Assembly: GCA_012964265.1 (NCBI GenBank)
Contig: DTUH01000021.1
Coordinates: 1-21,236, forward strand
Length of the DNA stretch: 21,236 bases
DNA from: Candidatus Lambdaproteobacteria bacterium
GTDB lineage: Bacteria > SAR324 > NAC60-12
Reading direction: 5' to 3'
Both the position numbers and the translations under genes were made by a program. Below, piece by piece: positions 1 through 8,881 of the stretch. Position 1 is the first letter of the stretch; every line of letters starts with the position of its first letter. Below the pieces are notes generated by a model, which was given only the letters and a program-made list of their open reading frames with translations, was not told the DNA's origin and did not search any database.

Positions 1-1
1 T

Positions 2-424
2 GGCGAGGAGGAATTAGTCCCGGAACTGAAGTGGCTTGAAAAGGAACCGCAGGCAACATTAGTGCGCAAGGACTGCATTAACGGTTTCATCGGTTCGTTT
101 CAGCCGGATGGATCAAATGCAGTCATCGACTGGGTCAAAGAAAACAATGTGGCGAATGTTCTGGTAGTCGGAATATGTACCGACATTTGTGTAATGGACT
201 TTGTTTTAACACTGCTTTCCGCCCGCAATCACGGGATGCTTCCAGGTTTGAAAGAGGTATTAGTCTATGACAAGGGCTGTTCTACCTACAACCTGCCTAG
301 AAATGTTGTCGAGGAAATTGGATTACCGCTCAGCGCCAGTCATCCTCAAGACTTAACTCATTACATGGGCCTTTACTTTATGGCCTCGCGCGGTGCTCAA
401 CTGGTTGAAAGTGTCCAAGTATGA
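2..424 (+). CDS. Isochorismatase/nicotinamidase-type cysteine hydrolase, 3' part only
   Basis: The reading frame is open from the left edge (frame starting at base 2) to TGA at 422-424, so the 5' part of the gene lies outside the window. About 140 residues remain. The core motif G-I-C-T-D-I-C-V is the nucleophile loop of the isochorismatase-like hydrolases; the second Cys (codon 188-190) is the expected catalytic cysteine. The following D-F-V-L-T-L-L-S-A-R-N helix and the Y-D-K-G-C-S-T-Y-N-L-P stretch resemble plant-type nicotinamidases, which hydrolyse nicotinamide to nicotinate and ammonia. The N-terminal Asp and Lys of the catalytic triad are not visible here. Other amidases of this fold, such as N-carbamoylsarcosine amidase, cannot be excluded; that option is worth noting because the convergent neighbour is a sarcosine/dimethylglycine dehydrogenase relative. 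Family is confident, substrate is not. A GTG at 62 is internal, not the start. Confidence 0.8.
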   Translation, partial: GEEELVPELKWLEKEPQATLVRKDCINGFIGSFQPDGSNAVIDWVKENNVANVLVVGICTDICVMDFVLTLLSARNHGMLPGLKEVLVYDKGCSTYNLPRNVVEEIGLPLSASHPQDLTHYMGLYFMASRGAQLVESVQV

Positions 425-435
425 AATTTTCTACA

Positions 436-472
436 GTTCAAGTAATGTAGCTAACACTTGAACAATTTTTTT
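436..472 (+). terminator. Intrinsic terminator after the cysteine hydrolase
   Basis: A perfect 8-bp stem (GTTCAAGT at 436-443 pairing with ACTTGAAC at 456-463) with a 12-nt loop is followed after two bases by seven T (466-472). It starts 12 bases after the stop codon of the plus-strand gene. No comparable T tract is seen for the minus-strand gene that converges on it, so it probably works in one direction only. Confidence 0.75.
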
Positions 473-486
473 GAAAAATTGACTTT

Positions 487-2997
487 CTACATCCGCACCC
501 GCTCGCTCTTCGGATCGTAAAATGCCCGCAAAGAAGCACGGGCACGATGCCGTTCTCCGGCCACTTCAATTTCAAAAGTACTCGATTCCAGGAAATCTTT
601 ACTCACGCCATCCTCGTAGGAAACATAACCCATCCCAAGACAAGTTTCTACCGTGTGACCGTACATTCCGGAAGTGAGGTCACCGACAATTTTGTCGTGT
701 TGGGCTTGCTTGCACCAAATAGGTTCGTTGTGATAGAGCAGAGGTTCCGGATTTTCCAGGCCAAACTGCACAAGTCGTTTTTTTAACACGCCATTTTTGG
801 ATACGGACAATTCTTCTTTTTGACGCAGCAACGCATCGCGGCCGATAAAACCTCCGGGTTTGTCAAACTTAACCGCAAAACCGAGTCCGGCTTCCAAAGG
901 TGTGTCTTCGTCCGTAATGTCGTGACCCCAATGCCGAAAAGCTTTTTCTAATCGCAAAGAATTAAGCGCATGCATTCCTCCGGGTTGCAAACCGTAATCA
1001 TTTCCGGCTTCAATGATTTTATCGTAAATATCCTGCGCAAATTCGGTTGGCGCATAAATTTCCCAGCCCAATTCTCCAACGTAAGTCATACGCAAAGCCA
1101 GGGCGGTACCGTAGCCTATTTCTATTTCCTGTCCTGTGCCAAACGGAAAGGCCTCATTTGATAAATTTGCCGGAGTAAGTTTTGACAGCAATTTCCGGGA
1201 TTCCGGTCCCATGACACTCAACACGGCATATCCTGAAGTTACATCAGTGACAGTGACATGCGCTTTGTCCGGAATATTTTTGTGCAGCCAGGCCAGGTCA
1301 CGGGTTTGGCTGGCCCCGGCAGTGATGACCAGAAAAACATCTTCCTGCAAACGAGTTACGGTCAAATCGGATTCGATTCCGCCGCGTTCATTGAGCCACG
1401 AAGTGTAAACGGCTTTTCCAGGAACCACAGCGACATCGTTGGCACAAATCCGGTTCAGAACTTTTTCCGCATCACGCCCCTGCACCATGAATTTGGCAAA
1501 TGATGACATATCAAACAAGGCCACTTTTTCCCGTGCGGCCCGATGCTCTGAGGCAGAAGCCTCGAACCAGTTTTGACGTGCGTAGCTGTATTTGTATCGT
1601 GCAGCTTTGCCTTCCGGAGCAAACCAGTTGGCGCGTTCCCAACCTGACATTTCACCAAAACACGCTCCGGCTTTTTCCAGTCGATCATGCAAAACGGATT
1701 TGCGTACACCCCGGCTGGTTTCAGACTGTCGGAAAGGCCAGTGCATGGCGTAAAGCAGTCCCAAAGTTTCTTCGATGCGTTCCTTCAAATATTGTGAATT
1801 ACCCTGAAAAGAATGAAAACGGCGGATGTCCACATCCCACAAATCAAGCGGCGGATGTCCGTTGACGATCCATTCTGAAAGCACTTTACCCGCACCACCT
1901 GCAGACTGAATGCCGATTGAATTAAGTCCGGCTGCCACATAGAAATTGCTGAGCTCCGGAGCCTCACCCAAAATATAGCGGTCGTCCGGAGTGAAGCTTT
2001 CCGGACCGTTGAAAAAAGTGTGAATTCCTGCATCCTCCAATTTTGGAATACGATGCATTGCATTCAGCATCGCCGGTTCAAAATGATCCCAGTCTTCCGC
2101 AAACTGACCAAAGGAAAAGTCCTCGGGAATTGAGTCCAACGGGCGCGGTTTTGACTTTGGTTCAAAACAGCCGACCAGCATTTTTCCTGCATCTTCCTTG
2201 GCATAAATCCAACTGCTTGGATCACGTAAAACCGGCAGATTTGAGGGCAAACCGATATCTTCTGTGACAATATAAAAATGCTCTGCTGCATGCAGAGGAA
2301 CATTCACACCAGCCATTTTTCCTACTTGATGTCCCCAAAGCCCTGCACAGTTAACGACGATTTCTGCAGAAATTATTTTGGTTTCGCTTCCTCCGGTATG
2401 TTCAATTTCTACTCCTGAAACACGTCTCGCACCGGACGTTCCAGCGCTTTTTGTTTCAATTCCGCAAACGCGCACGTTTTCAAAAATTTTCGCCCCACCC
2501 ATTTTTGCCCCTTTGGCCAGGGCCTGAGTCACATCAATTGGATTTGTCTGTCCGTCTTTGGGCAGGAAAACTGCACCTTCCAGATCGTCGATATTCAGCA
2601 GCGGATACATTTCACGTGCCTCATGTGGCGAAATCACCTCAACTTCCAGGCCAAAACATTTGGCCATCGAGGCTCCCCGTTTGAGTTCTTCAAAACGACC
2701 TGCATCCGGAGCAACGCTGATTGAACCGTTTTGTTTAAAACCGGTGGCCTGACCTGTTTCGTCTTCCAAGGTTGCATAAAGTTCACTCGTGTATTGCGCC
2801 AGTTTAGTCATGTTTTTTGTGGCCCGCAATTGACCGACGAGTCCGGCTGCATGCCAGGTTGTACCACAGGTCAGTTCTTTGCGCTCCAGCAAAACGACAT
2901 CTGTCCAACCGAGTTTTGTTAAATGATATGCTACACTGCAGCCAATGACTCCTCCGCCGATGATGACTACTTGTGCTTGCTTGGGTATAGATTTCAT
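487..2997 (-). CDS. FAD-dependent dimethylglycine/sarcosine dehydrogenase-family protein with folate-binding C-terminal half
   Basis: The protein is 836 residues from the ATG at 2995-2997. Residues about 8-45 form a Rossmann FAD site (G-G-G-V-I-G at 14-19). The W-H-A-A-G motif at 48-52 carries the His (H49) that in DMGDH and sarcosine dehydrogenase is covalently bound to FAD. After the DAO domain (to about 370) come an FAO-M-like segment and an aminomethyltransferase (GCV-T) domain plus its C-terminal barrel (about 435-825), with the typical L-R-L-E-K-A-F-R-H-W-G-H-D and P-L-E-A-G-L motifs. In the family this architecture oxidatively demethylates dimethylglycine or sarcosine and passes the one-carbon unit to tetrahydrofolate. 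The exact substrate is not decidable. The frame is open to a TTG at 3084, adding 29 mainly hydrophobic residues, but that TTG coincides with a good -35 box and family members begin just before the Rossmann motif, so the ATG is preferred. Confidence 0.85.
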   Translation of the reverse strand: MKSIPKQAQVVIIGGGVIGCSVAYHLTKLGWTDVVLLERKELTCGTTWHAAGLVGQLRATKNMTKLAQYTSELYATLEDETGQATGFKQNGSISVAPDAGRFEELKRGASMAKCFGLEVEVISPHEAREMYPLLNIDDLEGAVFLPKDGQTNPIDVTQALAKGAKMGGAKIFENVRVCGIETKSAGTSGARRVSGVEIEHTGGSETKIISAEIVVNCAGLWGHQVGKMAGVNVPLHAAEHFYIVTEDIGLPSNLPVLRDPSSWIYAKEDAGKMLVGCFEPKSKPRPLDSIPEDFSFGQFAEDWDHFEPAMLNAMHRIPKLEDAGIHTFFNGPESFTPDDRYILGEAPELSNFYVAAGLNSIGIQSAGGAGKVLSEWIVNGHPPLDLWDVDIRRFHSFQGNSQYLKERIEETLGLLYAMHWPFRQSETSRGVRKSVLHDRLEKAGACFGEMSGWERANWFAPEGKAARYKYSYARQNWFEASASEHRAAREKVALFDMSSFAKFMVQGRDAEKVLNRICANDVAVVPGKAVYTSWLNERGGIESDLTVTRLQEDVFLVITAGASQTRDLAWLHKNIPDKAHVTVTDVTSGYAVLSVMGPESRKLLSKLTPANLSNEAFPFGTGQEIEIGYGTALALRMTYVGELGWEIYAPTEFAQDIYDKIIEAGNDYGLQPGGMHALNSLRLEKAFRHWGHDITDEDTPLEAGLGFAVKFDKPGGFIGRDALLRQKEELSVSKNGVLKKRLVQFGLENPEPLLYHNEPIWCKQAQHDKIVGDLTSGMYGHTVETCLGMGYVSYEDGVSKDFLESSTFEIEVAGERHRARASLRAFYDPKSERVRM

Positions 2998-3055
2998 AGA
3001 GTTTATCGAGAAATAAATTAAAATGATTGCAAGATAAAAAATTGCGAGAGGAATA

Positions 3056-3084
3056 GTTTTACATCTTTGTGAATGTGTGGTCAA
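3056..3084 (-). promoter_or_regulatory. Candidate sigma70-type promoter of the DMGDH-like gene
   Basis: Read on the minus strand: TTGACC (3084-3079), 17-bp spacer, TAAAAC (3061-3056). This matches the consensus at 5/6 and 4/6 positions. The predicted transcript would start near 3050, about 50 nt before the chosen ATG. Based on sequence match only. Confidence 0.45.
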
Positions 3085-3155
3085 CCATATACTTGATGGA
3101 GTTAAAAAAGTTCTAATAAGGTCATTATTATGTTTGGTTGCTTTCTTAATTCGTC

Positions 3156-3184
3156 TTGTTGCTCTGTAATAATCCTGCCATAAT
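3156..3184 (+). promoter_or_regulatory. Candidate promoter of uvrA
   Basis: TTGTTG (3156-3161), 17-bp spacer, CATAAT (3179-3184). The -10 box matches 5/6 and the -35 box keeps only the TTG. It lies 65 bp before the uvrA ATG in the divergent region shared with the flavoenzyme gene. No LexA-like (SOS) box was recognised nearby. Confidence 0.4.
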
Positions 3185-3249
3185 AAGCACCGTTAAAATA
3201 ACTCTATTCAGGACAACTCCACCCCATCCCAAAGTATCACGTTCCACTA

Positions 3250-6200
3250 ATGTCCCAAGAAAAAGCAGCTCAAATTGTCGTAATTGGCGCATCAGAACAC
3301 AATCTGAAAAATGTCAGCTTAAAAATTCCACGTGACACGCTAACAGTTTTTACCGGAGTAAGCGGTTCCGGAAAATCATCGCTTGCATTTGATACTATTT
3401 TCAAAGAGGGCCAGCGCCGTTTTGTTGAATCTCTTTCGGCATATGCACGTCAGTTTTTAGGCCAATCAGACAAACCCAAAGTCGAGCACATCGAAGGACT
3501 GAGCCCGACAATTTCGGTAGATCAAAAAACTGTCAATCGAAATCCACGCTCCACAGTCGGCACAATCACAGAAATTTACGACCATTACCGACTCCTTTTC
3601 GCACGTTTAGGCAAACCGCATTGTCCCGAATGCGGAACACGAATTACATCACAGACTCCGGAGCAAATCACAGATTACGCATACGTGGACGCACTAAACG
3701 AACAATGTTTGATTCTCGCTCCAATGGTGAGAGAGCGCAAAGGTGAATACCGTAAAGAACTTGAAGAATGGGCTGCCGAGGGCTACGTCCGGGCCAGAAT
3801 TGACGGTGAAGTGCGTCGATTGGATGAAGAGATCCGGCTGGCACGTTACGAAAAACATACCATTGAATTGGTGCTGGATCGATTGACAATAACTCCCAAA
3901 GAAAAAAGCCGATTCACGGAAGGTATAGAAAAAGCTCTCATACTGGGAAATGGTCTGGCAATTTTAAACTACGCAAAAAAAAGCACTGAACCCGATGCAG
4001 AAAATCAACTTGAGCAAAGTCAGCAAAAAGATCATTTGTTCAGTCAGTTAATGGCCTGTCCCAGTTGTCAAATTGCCTTGCCGGAAATGGAACCCCGTTT
4101 ATTTTCTTTCAATGCACCACAAGGAGCGTGCCCAACCTGCAACGGTATCGGACACACAAGCACTTTCACTGAAGAGAAACTCTGTGATCCTGAACTCTCA
4201 ATTAGTGAAGGATCAATCAATTGCTTTTCTGAAAAGGGGAATTTACTCTACACCAAAATCGATCAGCGCCACGTCACCAGTTTACTGAAAAATTTTGAAA
4301 TCAATGAAAAGACTTTATGGAAAAATTTATCCGTTAAGCAGCGGCAGCTGATTTTGTATGGAAATACAAAAATGAAACTTGGTGTTTCCAATATTTTTCG
4401 ATTTCCTGGTCAATTTCTTAAGAAACTGGAAAAACAACAATGGGCCGGTTTTATTCCCATTTTGCAGTTCGTTTATCGTTTCGTCAAGGGTCCACTGGAA
4501 AAATTTCAGCATACCGCAGTCTGTCCAGACTGTGCGGGTATGCGCCTTAACAAGATGGCTCTCGCAGTAACACTTCACGGCCACAATATCAACAGCCTCT
4601 CCGGCGAATCAATAGAATCTTCTGTCAGCTTTTTTGAAAATTTAAATCTCACTGAAACCGAGAAAAAAATTGGAAGGGACATTTTCCGCGAAATTCGTGA
4701 CCGTCTCAATTTCCTTAACGATGTCGGTGTAGGCTACCTGACTCTCGAGCGTTCCGCTGCAACTTTGTCCGGAGGAGAAGGTCAGCGTATCCGGCTTGCA
4801 TCACAACTTGGTTCGGGCTTGCAAGGCGTGCTTTATGTGCTCGATGAACCCTCCATCGGGTTGCATCAGAGCGACAACAAAAAACTGATCCGCACTTTAA
4901 GAAAATTACGTGACCGCGGAAACACCGTTTTGGTAGTTGAACATGACGAAGAAACCATCGTATCCGCAGATCATTTAGTGGACATCGGTCCTGTTGCCGG
5001 ACAAGACGGTGGTCACATCACCGCGCAAGGTTCATTAAAAAATATTATCGAAGTTCCGGAGTCCATCACAGGACAATTCCTTTCCGGTGAGGAGAAAATC
5101 AGTATTCCGGAAACACGTCGTTTGCCTTCCAGAAAAAAAATAACCATTACCGGTGCAAATTTAAATAATCTAAACAATATAAACTGTGATATTCCACTTG
5201 GAATTTTTGTAGCTGTAGCAGGAGTTTCCGGATCAGGAAAATCTTCGTTGATTGACGGCATTCTCAATAAAGCTTTGATCTGTCACTTAAACCCCAACAG
5301 CAAGGAAGTGCCCGGACCACACAAAAAACTTTCCGGACTCGAAAATGTGGATCGCGTGATAAAAATTAATCAAGCTCCAATTGGCCGTACGCCCCGCAGC
5401 AATCCGGCAACTTACACCAAAGTCCTTGATCCGATCAGGGATTTATTCTCGATGATGCCGGAAGCAAAAGCGAGGGGTTACAAAAAGGGGCGCTTCTCAT
5501 TCAACGTCAAAGGCGGGCGCTGCGAAGACTGTCAAGGTGCGGGCTTGAAAACAATAGAAATGCAGTTTCTGAGCGATGTGCAAATTCCATGTGACACGTG
5601 TCGCGGCAGGCGCTTTAATACCGAAACTCTGCAAATATTCTATAAAAACCGCACGATTCACGATGTGCTGGAAATGACGGTTAAGGAGGCCGAAAATTTC
5701 TTTTCCGCATTACCAAAAATCAGCCTAATTCTGCAATCCCTGCTTGAAGTAGGTCTCGGTTATGTAAAACTTGGACAGCCCTCCACAACTCTTTCCGGAG
5801 GTGAAGCACAGCGTGTCAAACTTGCTTCCGAGTTGAGAAAAACGGCGACTGGAAATACTTTTTACATCCTTGATGAGCCCACGACCGGTTTGCATTTCAA
5901 GGATATCCGCTTGTTGCTGGCATGCCTTAACCGCTTGGTTGATCAAGGCAACACCGTTTTAGTGATTGAACACAATTTAGACGTGCTCAAGGTTGCCGAC
6001 CATCTGATAGAGCTTGGACCCGGAGGCGGTAAATATGGTGGTGAATTGGTTTGCGTGGGAACTCCGGAAGAATTATCCGCGCAGGAAACTCTGACTGGAA
6101 AGTTTTTGAAAACAGTTTTGGAAAAAGGTGCTGGGGAAAAAAGAAGTTTCAAAGTTCCAAAGTTTCAAAGTTTCAAAGACTCAGAATTACAAAATCTCAA

Positions 6201-8829
6201 AAACACAAAGAGTGAAGAAGTTGAGGAAAATACTGCACACTTTGAAAGTTTGAAAGAATCTACAAATCACTCCCGTGACATAATTATCAAAGGTGCGTCA
6301 AAAAATAATTTGCGAAACATAGACGTGCGCATTCCAAATAATAAAATGACAGTCATTACCGGCGTTTCCGGTTCGGGTAAAACGAGTTTGGCTTTTGACA
6401 CGATTTTTGCGGAAGGACAGGCGCGTTATTTGGAGTCACTTTCTACTTATGCGCGGCGCTTTTTGGGACGGATGGACAAGGCTCCAGTCGATTCGATCGA
6501 TGGACTTTCACCGGCAATCGCCATCAATCAGAAAGCAACTGGGCGCAATCCTCGCTCGACAGTGGCGACCACAACCGAAATATATGATTATTTGCGTTTA
6601 CTATTCGCGCGTATCGGCAAAGCGCATTGTCCAACAACCGGAAAACCACTGATCGGATACAGTCCAACTCGTGCCGCCGCTTATTGTGTTGAACATTACT
6701 CAGGACAACGTCTTGAATTGCTTGCTCCACTTTATTTGCCGGGAAGCTGGAAAATACTCATGCTCGACCATCCAAAACATTTGCCGAATGTGATCGACTC
6801 GCTGGAACAGGAAGGATTTGTGAGGATCTACATCAATGGAAAAGCAATCCGTCTTGACGAATGGCAGGAAAAGCCTGCAAAGCTGAAGCTGAGTAAAAAC
6901 ACTTCAGTTGATTTAGGAATTGACCGTTTACATATTGATGCTGAAGAACAAAAACGATTGGCAGAGGCCATTGAAAATGCTTTTCAGCGTGGACATGGTT
7001 TACTAAAAATTTGTTTAACGGATCAAGATGGAAAAACTGAATTCCTGTCTGAAACTCCGGCAAATGTGGAAAGCGACATGAAGCTCTCTTTTTTTCAGCA
7101 GGAAGAATTATCACCGCGTATGTTTTCCTTTAACTCACATGTGGGAGCATGTCCGACTTGTGATGGATTGGGAGAATTTCAGCGTGTGCATGATCCTCTG
7201 TGTGAAGATTGCGGCGGTCAACGTCTGAAAGCAGAATATCGTGCTGTGACAATTAATGACAAAAACATCAGCCAATTTTGTCAACTTACCATCCCTGAAG
7301 CACGCCGGGAAATTGAAAGCTGGGCTCTTTCTGGAAATCAACGTACAGTGGCCGAACAAGCACTTGGGGAAATTTTAACACGCCTAAAATTTTTGGAAAA
7401 TGTAGGGCTCGATTATTTGACACTGGATCAAAAGTCCTCCACACTTTCCGGAGGCGAAGCACAGCGCATCAGGCTTGCTTCGCAAATCGGTTCCGGACTT
7501 GTGGGTGTCATGTACATCTTGGATGAGCCTACCATCGGTTTGCATCCCCGTGATACCGATCGGCTTATCCGCACACTGAAGCAATTACGTGATCGCGGAA
7601 ACAGTGTTATTTTGGTGGAGCACGATTTGGATACCATCCGGCAAGCCGACCATCTGATTGATATGGGACCCGGAGCAGGACACCATGGAGGAAATGTTTC
7701 AGCCTGCGGAAGTCCACTGGAAATTTCCGCAAAAAACGAAACCCTGACTGCCCAATACTTAAGCGGGAAAAAAATGATTCCGATTCCGGAAAACTGCCGT
7801 CCCATGAATCCGGAGCATTTACTTTCTATTTTCGGAGCAGCCGCGAACAATTTAAAAAATCTTGATCTCAGTTTTCCACTGGGAACTTTTACCGTGGTGA
7901 CAGGTGTTTCCGGTTCCGGAAAATCCTCGCTGGTCGTTGATGTTTTACAAAGAGTGCTGGAAAAAGAATTAAACGGGAAAAAGGTCAAACCCGGAGTGCA
8001 CAAAAAAGTTTCCGGAATTGATCAACTTGAATCCGTAATGGTGATTAACCAGGAAGCAATCGGCCGCACACCACGTTCAAATCCAGCGACTTATTCCAAA
8101 GTACTTGAGCCGATCCGCGACTTATTTGCTTCAATGCCGGAGGCGAAACAACGCGGATTTGCTAAACGTCGTTTTTCATTTAACGCAAAAGAAGGGCGCT
8201 GTCCTACTTGCGATGGACAGGGATTCCATTTAATTGAAATGCACTTTTTGTCAGATGTCTGGGTCAAGTGCGATCAGTGCAAAGGCAAGCGCTACAATCG
8301 GGAAACTTTGAGCGTTAAATATAAAGGTTACACTATCGCAGATGTGCTCGAAATGGAAATCAGTAAAGCGGTTGAAGTTTTTGTGGCACAGCCGCGCATA
8401 AAACGGATCCTCAAAACTATGGAAGAAGTTGGACTAGGCTACATGAAATTAGGTCAAGCCGGAAACACACTTTCCGGAGGTGAAGCCCAGCGCTTAAAAT
8501 TATCCGCGGAACTCGCTCGACGTTCCCGTGGTTCCACGCTCTATATTTTTGATGAACCCACCACCGGACTGCACATTGACGACGTGGCAAGACTGCTCAA
8601 AGTTTTGCACCGTCTGGTGGACGAAGGTCATTCCGTACTGGTGATCGAGCACAATTTGGAAGTTATTAAAACCGCAGACTGGCTGATTGATCTGGGGCCG
8701 GAAGGTGGTGACAAAGGCGGTCAAATTGTGTTTGAGGGCACTCCGGAAAAATGCATCCAGCATCCGGTAAGTTATACGGGAAAGTTTTTGGAGTCGTGTT
8801 TTCAAGACCCCGCGCGTACTACAGCATGA
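3250..8829 (+). CDS. uvrA: Fused tandem UvrA (two UvrA units in one polypeptide), excinuclease ABC subunit A
   Basis: UvrA is the damage-sensing ABC ATPase that loads UvrB in nucleotide excision repair. Normal UvrA is about 940 residues with two ATPase domains; this protein has 1859 residues and four. Walker A motifs (G-V-S-G-S-G-K) start at residues 36, 658, 1038 and 1552; signature motifs (L-S-G-G-E) at 506, 848, 1399 and 1741, each followed by a D-E-P Walker B. Unit 1 (about 1-950) has both zinc modules: C270/C273/C294/C297 and C758/C761/C781/C784. A Lys/Glu-rich linker (about 960-1010) leads to unit 2. Unit 2 lacks the first CxxC pair of zinc finger 1 and about 115 residues between that finger and the signature motif, leaving C1301/C1304 close to C1318/C1321. 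Signature 1 of unit 1 reads E-G-Q instead of E-A-Q. Fused double UvrA of similar size is known from Chlamydiae (from memory). rmuC follows 52 bp downstream. Confidence 0.95.
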   Translation: MSQEKAAQIVVIGASEHNLKNVSLKIPRDTLTVFTGVSGSGKSSLAFDTIFKEGQRRFVESLSAYARQFLGQSDKPKVEHIEGLSPTISVDQKTVNRNPRSTVGTITEIYDHYRLLFARLGKPHCPECGTRITSQTPEQITDYAYVDALNEQCLILAPMVRERKGEYRKELEEWAAEGYVRARIDGEVRRLDEEIRLARYEKHTIELVLDRLTITPKEKSRFTEGIEKALILGNGLAILNYAKKSTEPDAENQLEQSQQKDHLFSQLMACPSCQIALPEMEPRLFSFNAPQGACPTCNGIGHTSTFTEEKLCDPELSISEGSINCFSEKGNLLYTKIDQRHVTSLLKNFEINEKTLWKNLSVKQRQLILYGNTKMKLGVSNIFRFPGQFLKKLEKQQWAGFIPILQFVYRFVKGPLEKFQHTAVCPDCAGMRLNKMALAVTLHGHNINSLSGESIESSVSFFENLNLTETEKKIGRDIFREIRDRLNFLNDVGVGYLTLERSAATLSGGEGQRIRLASQLGSGLQGVLYVLDEPSIGLHQSDNKKLIRTLRKLRDRGNTVLVVEHDEETIVSADHLVDIGPVAGQDGGHITAQGSLKNIIEVPESITGQFLSGEEKISIPETRRLPSRKKITITGANLNNLNNINCDIPLGIFVAVAGVSGSGKSSLIDGILNKALICHLNPNSKEVPGPHKKLSGLENVDRVIKINQAPIGRTPRSNPATYTKVLDPIRDLFSMMPEAKARGYKKGRFSFNVKGGRCEDCQGAGLKTIEMQFLSDVQIPCDTCRGRRFNTETLQIFYKNRTIHDVLEMTVKEAENFFSALPKISLILQSLLEVGLGYVKLGQPSTTLSGGEAQRVKLASELRKTATGNTFYILDEPTTGLHFKDIRLLLACLNRLVDQGNTVLVIEHNLDVLKVADHLIELGPGGGKYGGELVCVGTPEELSAQETLTGKFLKTVLEKGAGEKRSFKVPKFQSFKDSELQNLKNTKSEEVEENTAHFESLKESTNHSRDIIIKGASKNNLRNIDVRIPNNKMTVITGVSGSGKTSLAFDTIFAEGQARYLESLSTYARRFLGRMDKAPVDSIDGLSPAIAINQKATGRNPRSTVATTTEIYDYLRLLFARIGKAHCPTTGKPLIGYSPTRAAAYCVEHYSGQRLELLAPLYLPGSWKILMLDHPKHLPNVIDSLEQEGFVRIYINGKAIRLDEWQEKPAKLKLSKNTSVDLGIDRLHIDAEEQKRLAEAIENAFQRGHGLLKICLTDQDGKTEFLSETPANVESDMKLSFFQQEELSPRMFSFNSHVGACPTCDGLGEFQRVHDPLCEDCGGQRLKAEYRAVTINDKNISQFCQLTIPEARREIESWALSGNQRTVAEQALGEILTRLKFLENVGLDYLTLDQKSSTLSGGEAQRIRLASQIGSGLVGVMYILDEPTIGLHPRDTDRLIRTLKQLRDRGNSVILVEHDLDTIRQADHLIDMGPGAGHHGGNVSACGSPLEISAKNETLTAQYLSGKKMIPIPENCRPMNPEHLLSIFGAAANNLKNLDLSFPLGTFTVVTGVSGSGKSSLVVDVLQRVLEKELNGKKVKPGVHKKVSGIDQLESVMVINQEAIGRTPRSNPATYSKVLEPIRDLFASMPEAKQRGFAKRRFSFNAKEGRCPTCDGQGFHLIEMHFLSDVWVKCDQCKGKRYNRETLSVKYKGYTIADVLEMEISKAVEVFVAQPRIKRILKTMEEVGLGYMKLGQAGNTLSGGEAQRLKLSAELARRSRGSTLYIFDEPTTGLHIDDVARLLKVLHRLVDEGHSVLVIEHNLEVIKTADWLIDLGPEGGDKGGQIVFEGTPEKCIQHPVSYTGKFLESCFQDPARTTA
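6146..6177 (+). repeat. Four tandem 8-bp repeats in the uvrA linker
   Basis: Units GTTTCAAA, GTTCCAAA, GTTTCAAA, GTTTCAAA run back to back inside the coding sequence, in the linker between the two UvrA units (around residues 966-976). The 8-bp unit is not a multiple of three, so gain or loss of one unit would shift the reading frame. Confidence 0.85.
6241..6256 (+). repeat. Two tandem 8-bp units, partly inverted relative to the repeats at 6146-6177
   Basis: TTTGAAAG occurs twice in tandem. With one flanking base, its reverse complement matches the last 17 bases of the upstream array at 15 of 17 positions, so the two arrays form an imperfect inverted pair bracketing about 63 bp of linker. Confidence 0.65.
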
Positions 8830-8881
8830 GGCCAAGACTTTGCAAAATATTTTACAACTTACGCTGCATCAAAGTTAAAGC

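Noticed and set aside
2998..3084. N-terminal extension of the DMGDH-like protein from a TTG at 3084, giving a hydrophobic segment like a signal anchor
   Set aside because: The TTG is part of a TTGACC -35 box with a matching -10 box, there is no ribosome site, and the family starts just before the FAD motif, as the ATG at 2997 does.
3085..3249. SOS (LexA) box upstream of uvrA
   Set aside because: No CTG-N10-CAG-like or GTTC-type dyad was seen in the divergent region.
7428..8003. 191-codon open frame on the minus strand
   Set aside because: It lies wholly antisense to the conserved second UvrA unit and its residues mirror the UvrA motifs; no independent protein family is recognisable.
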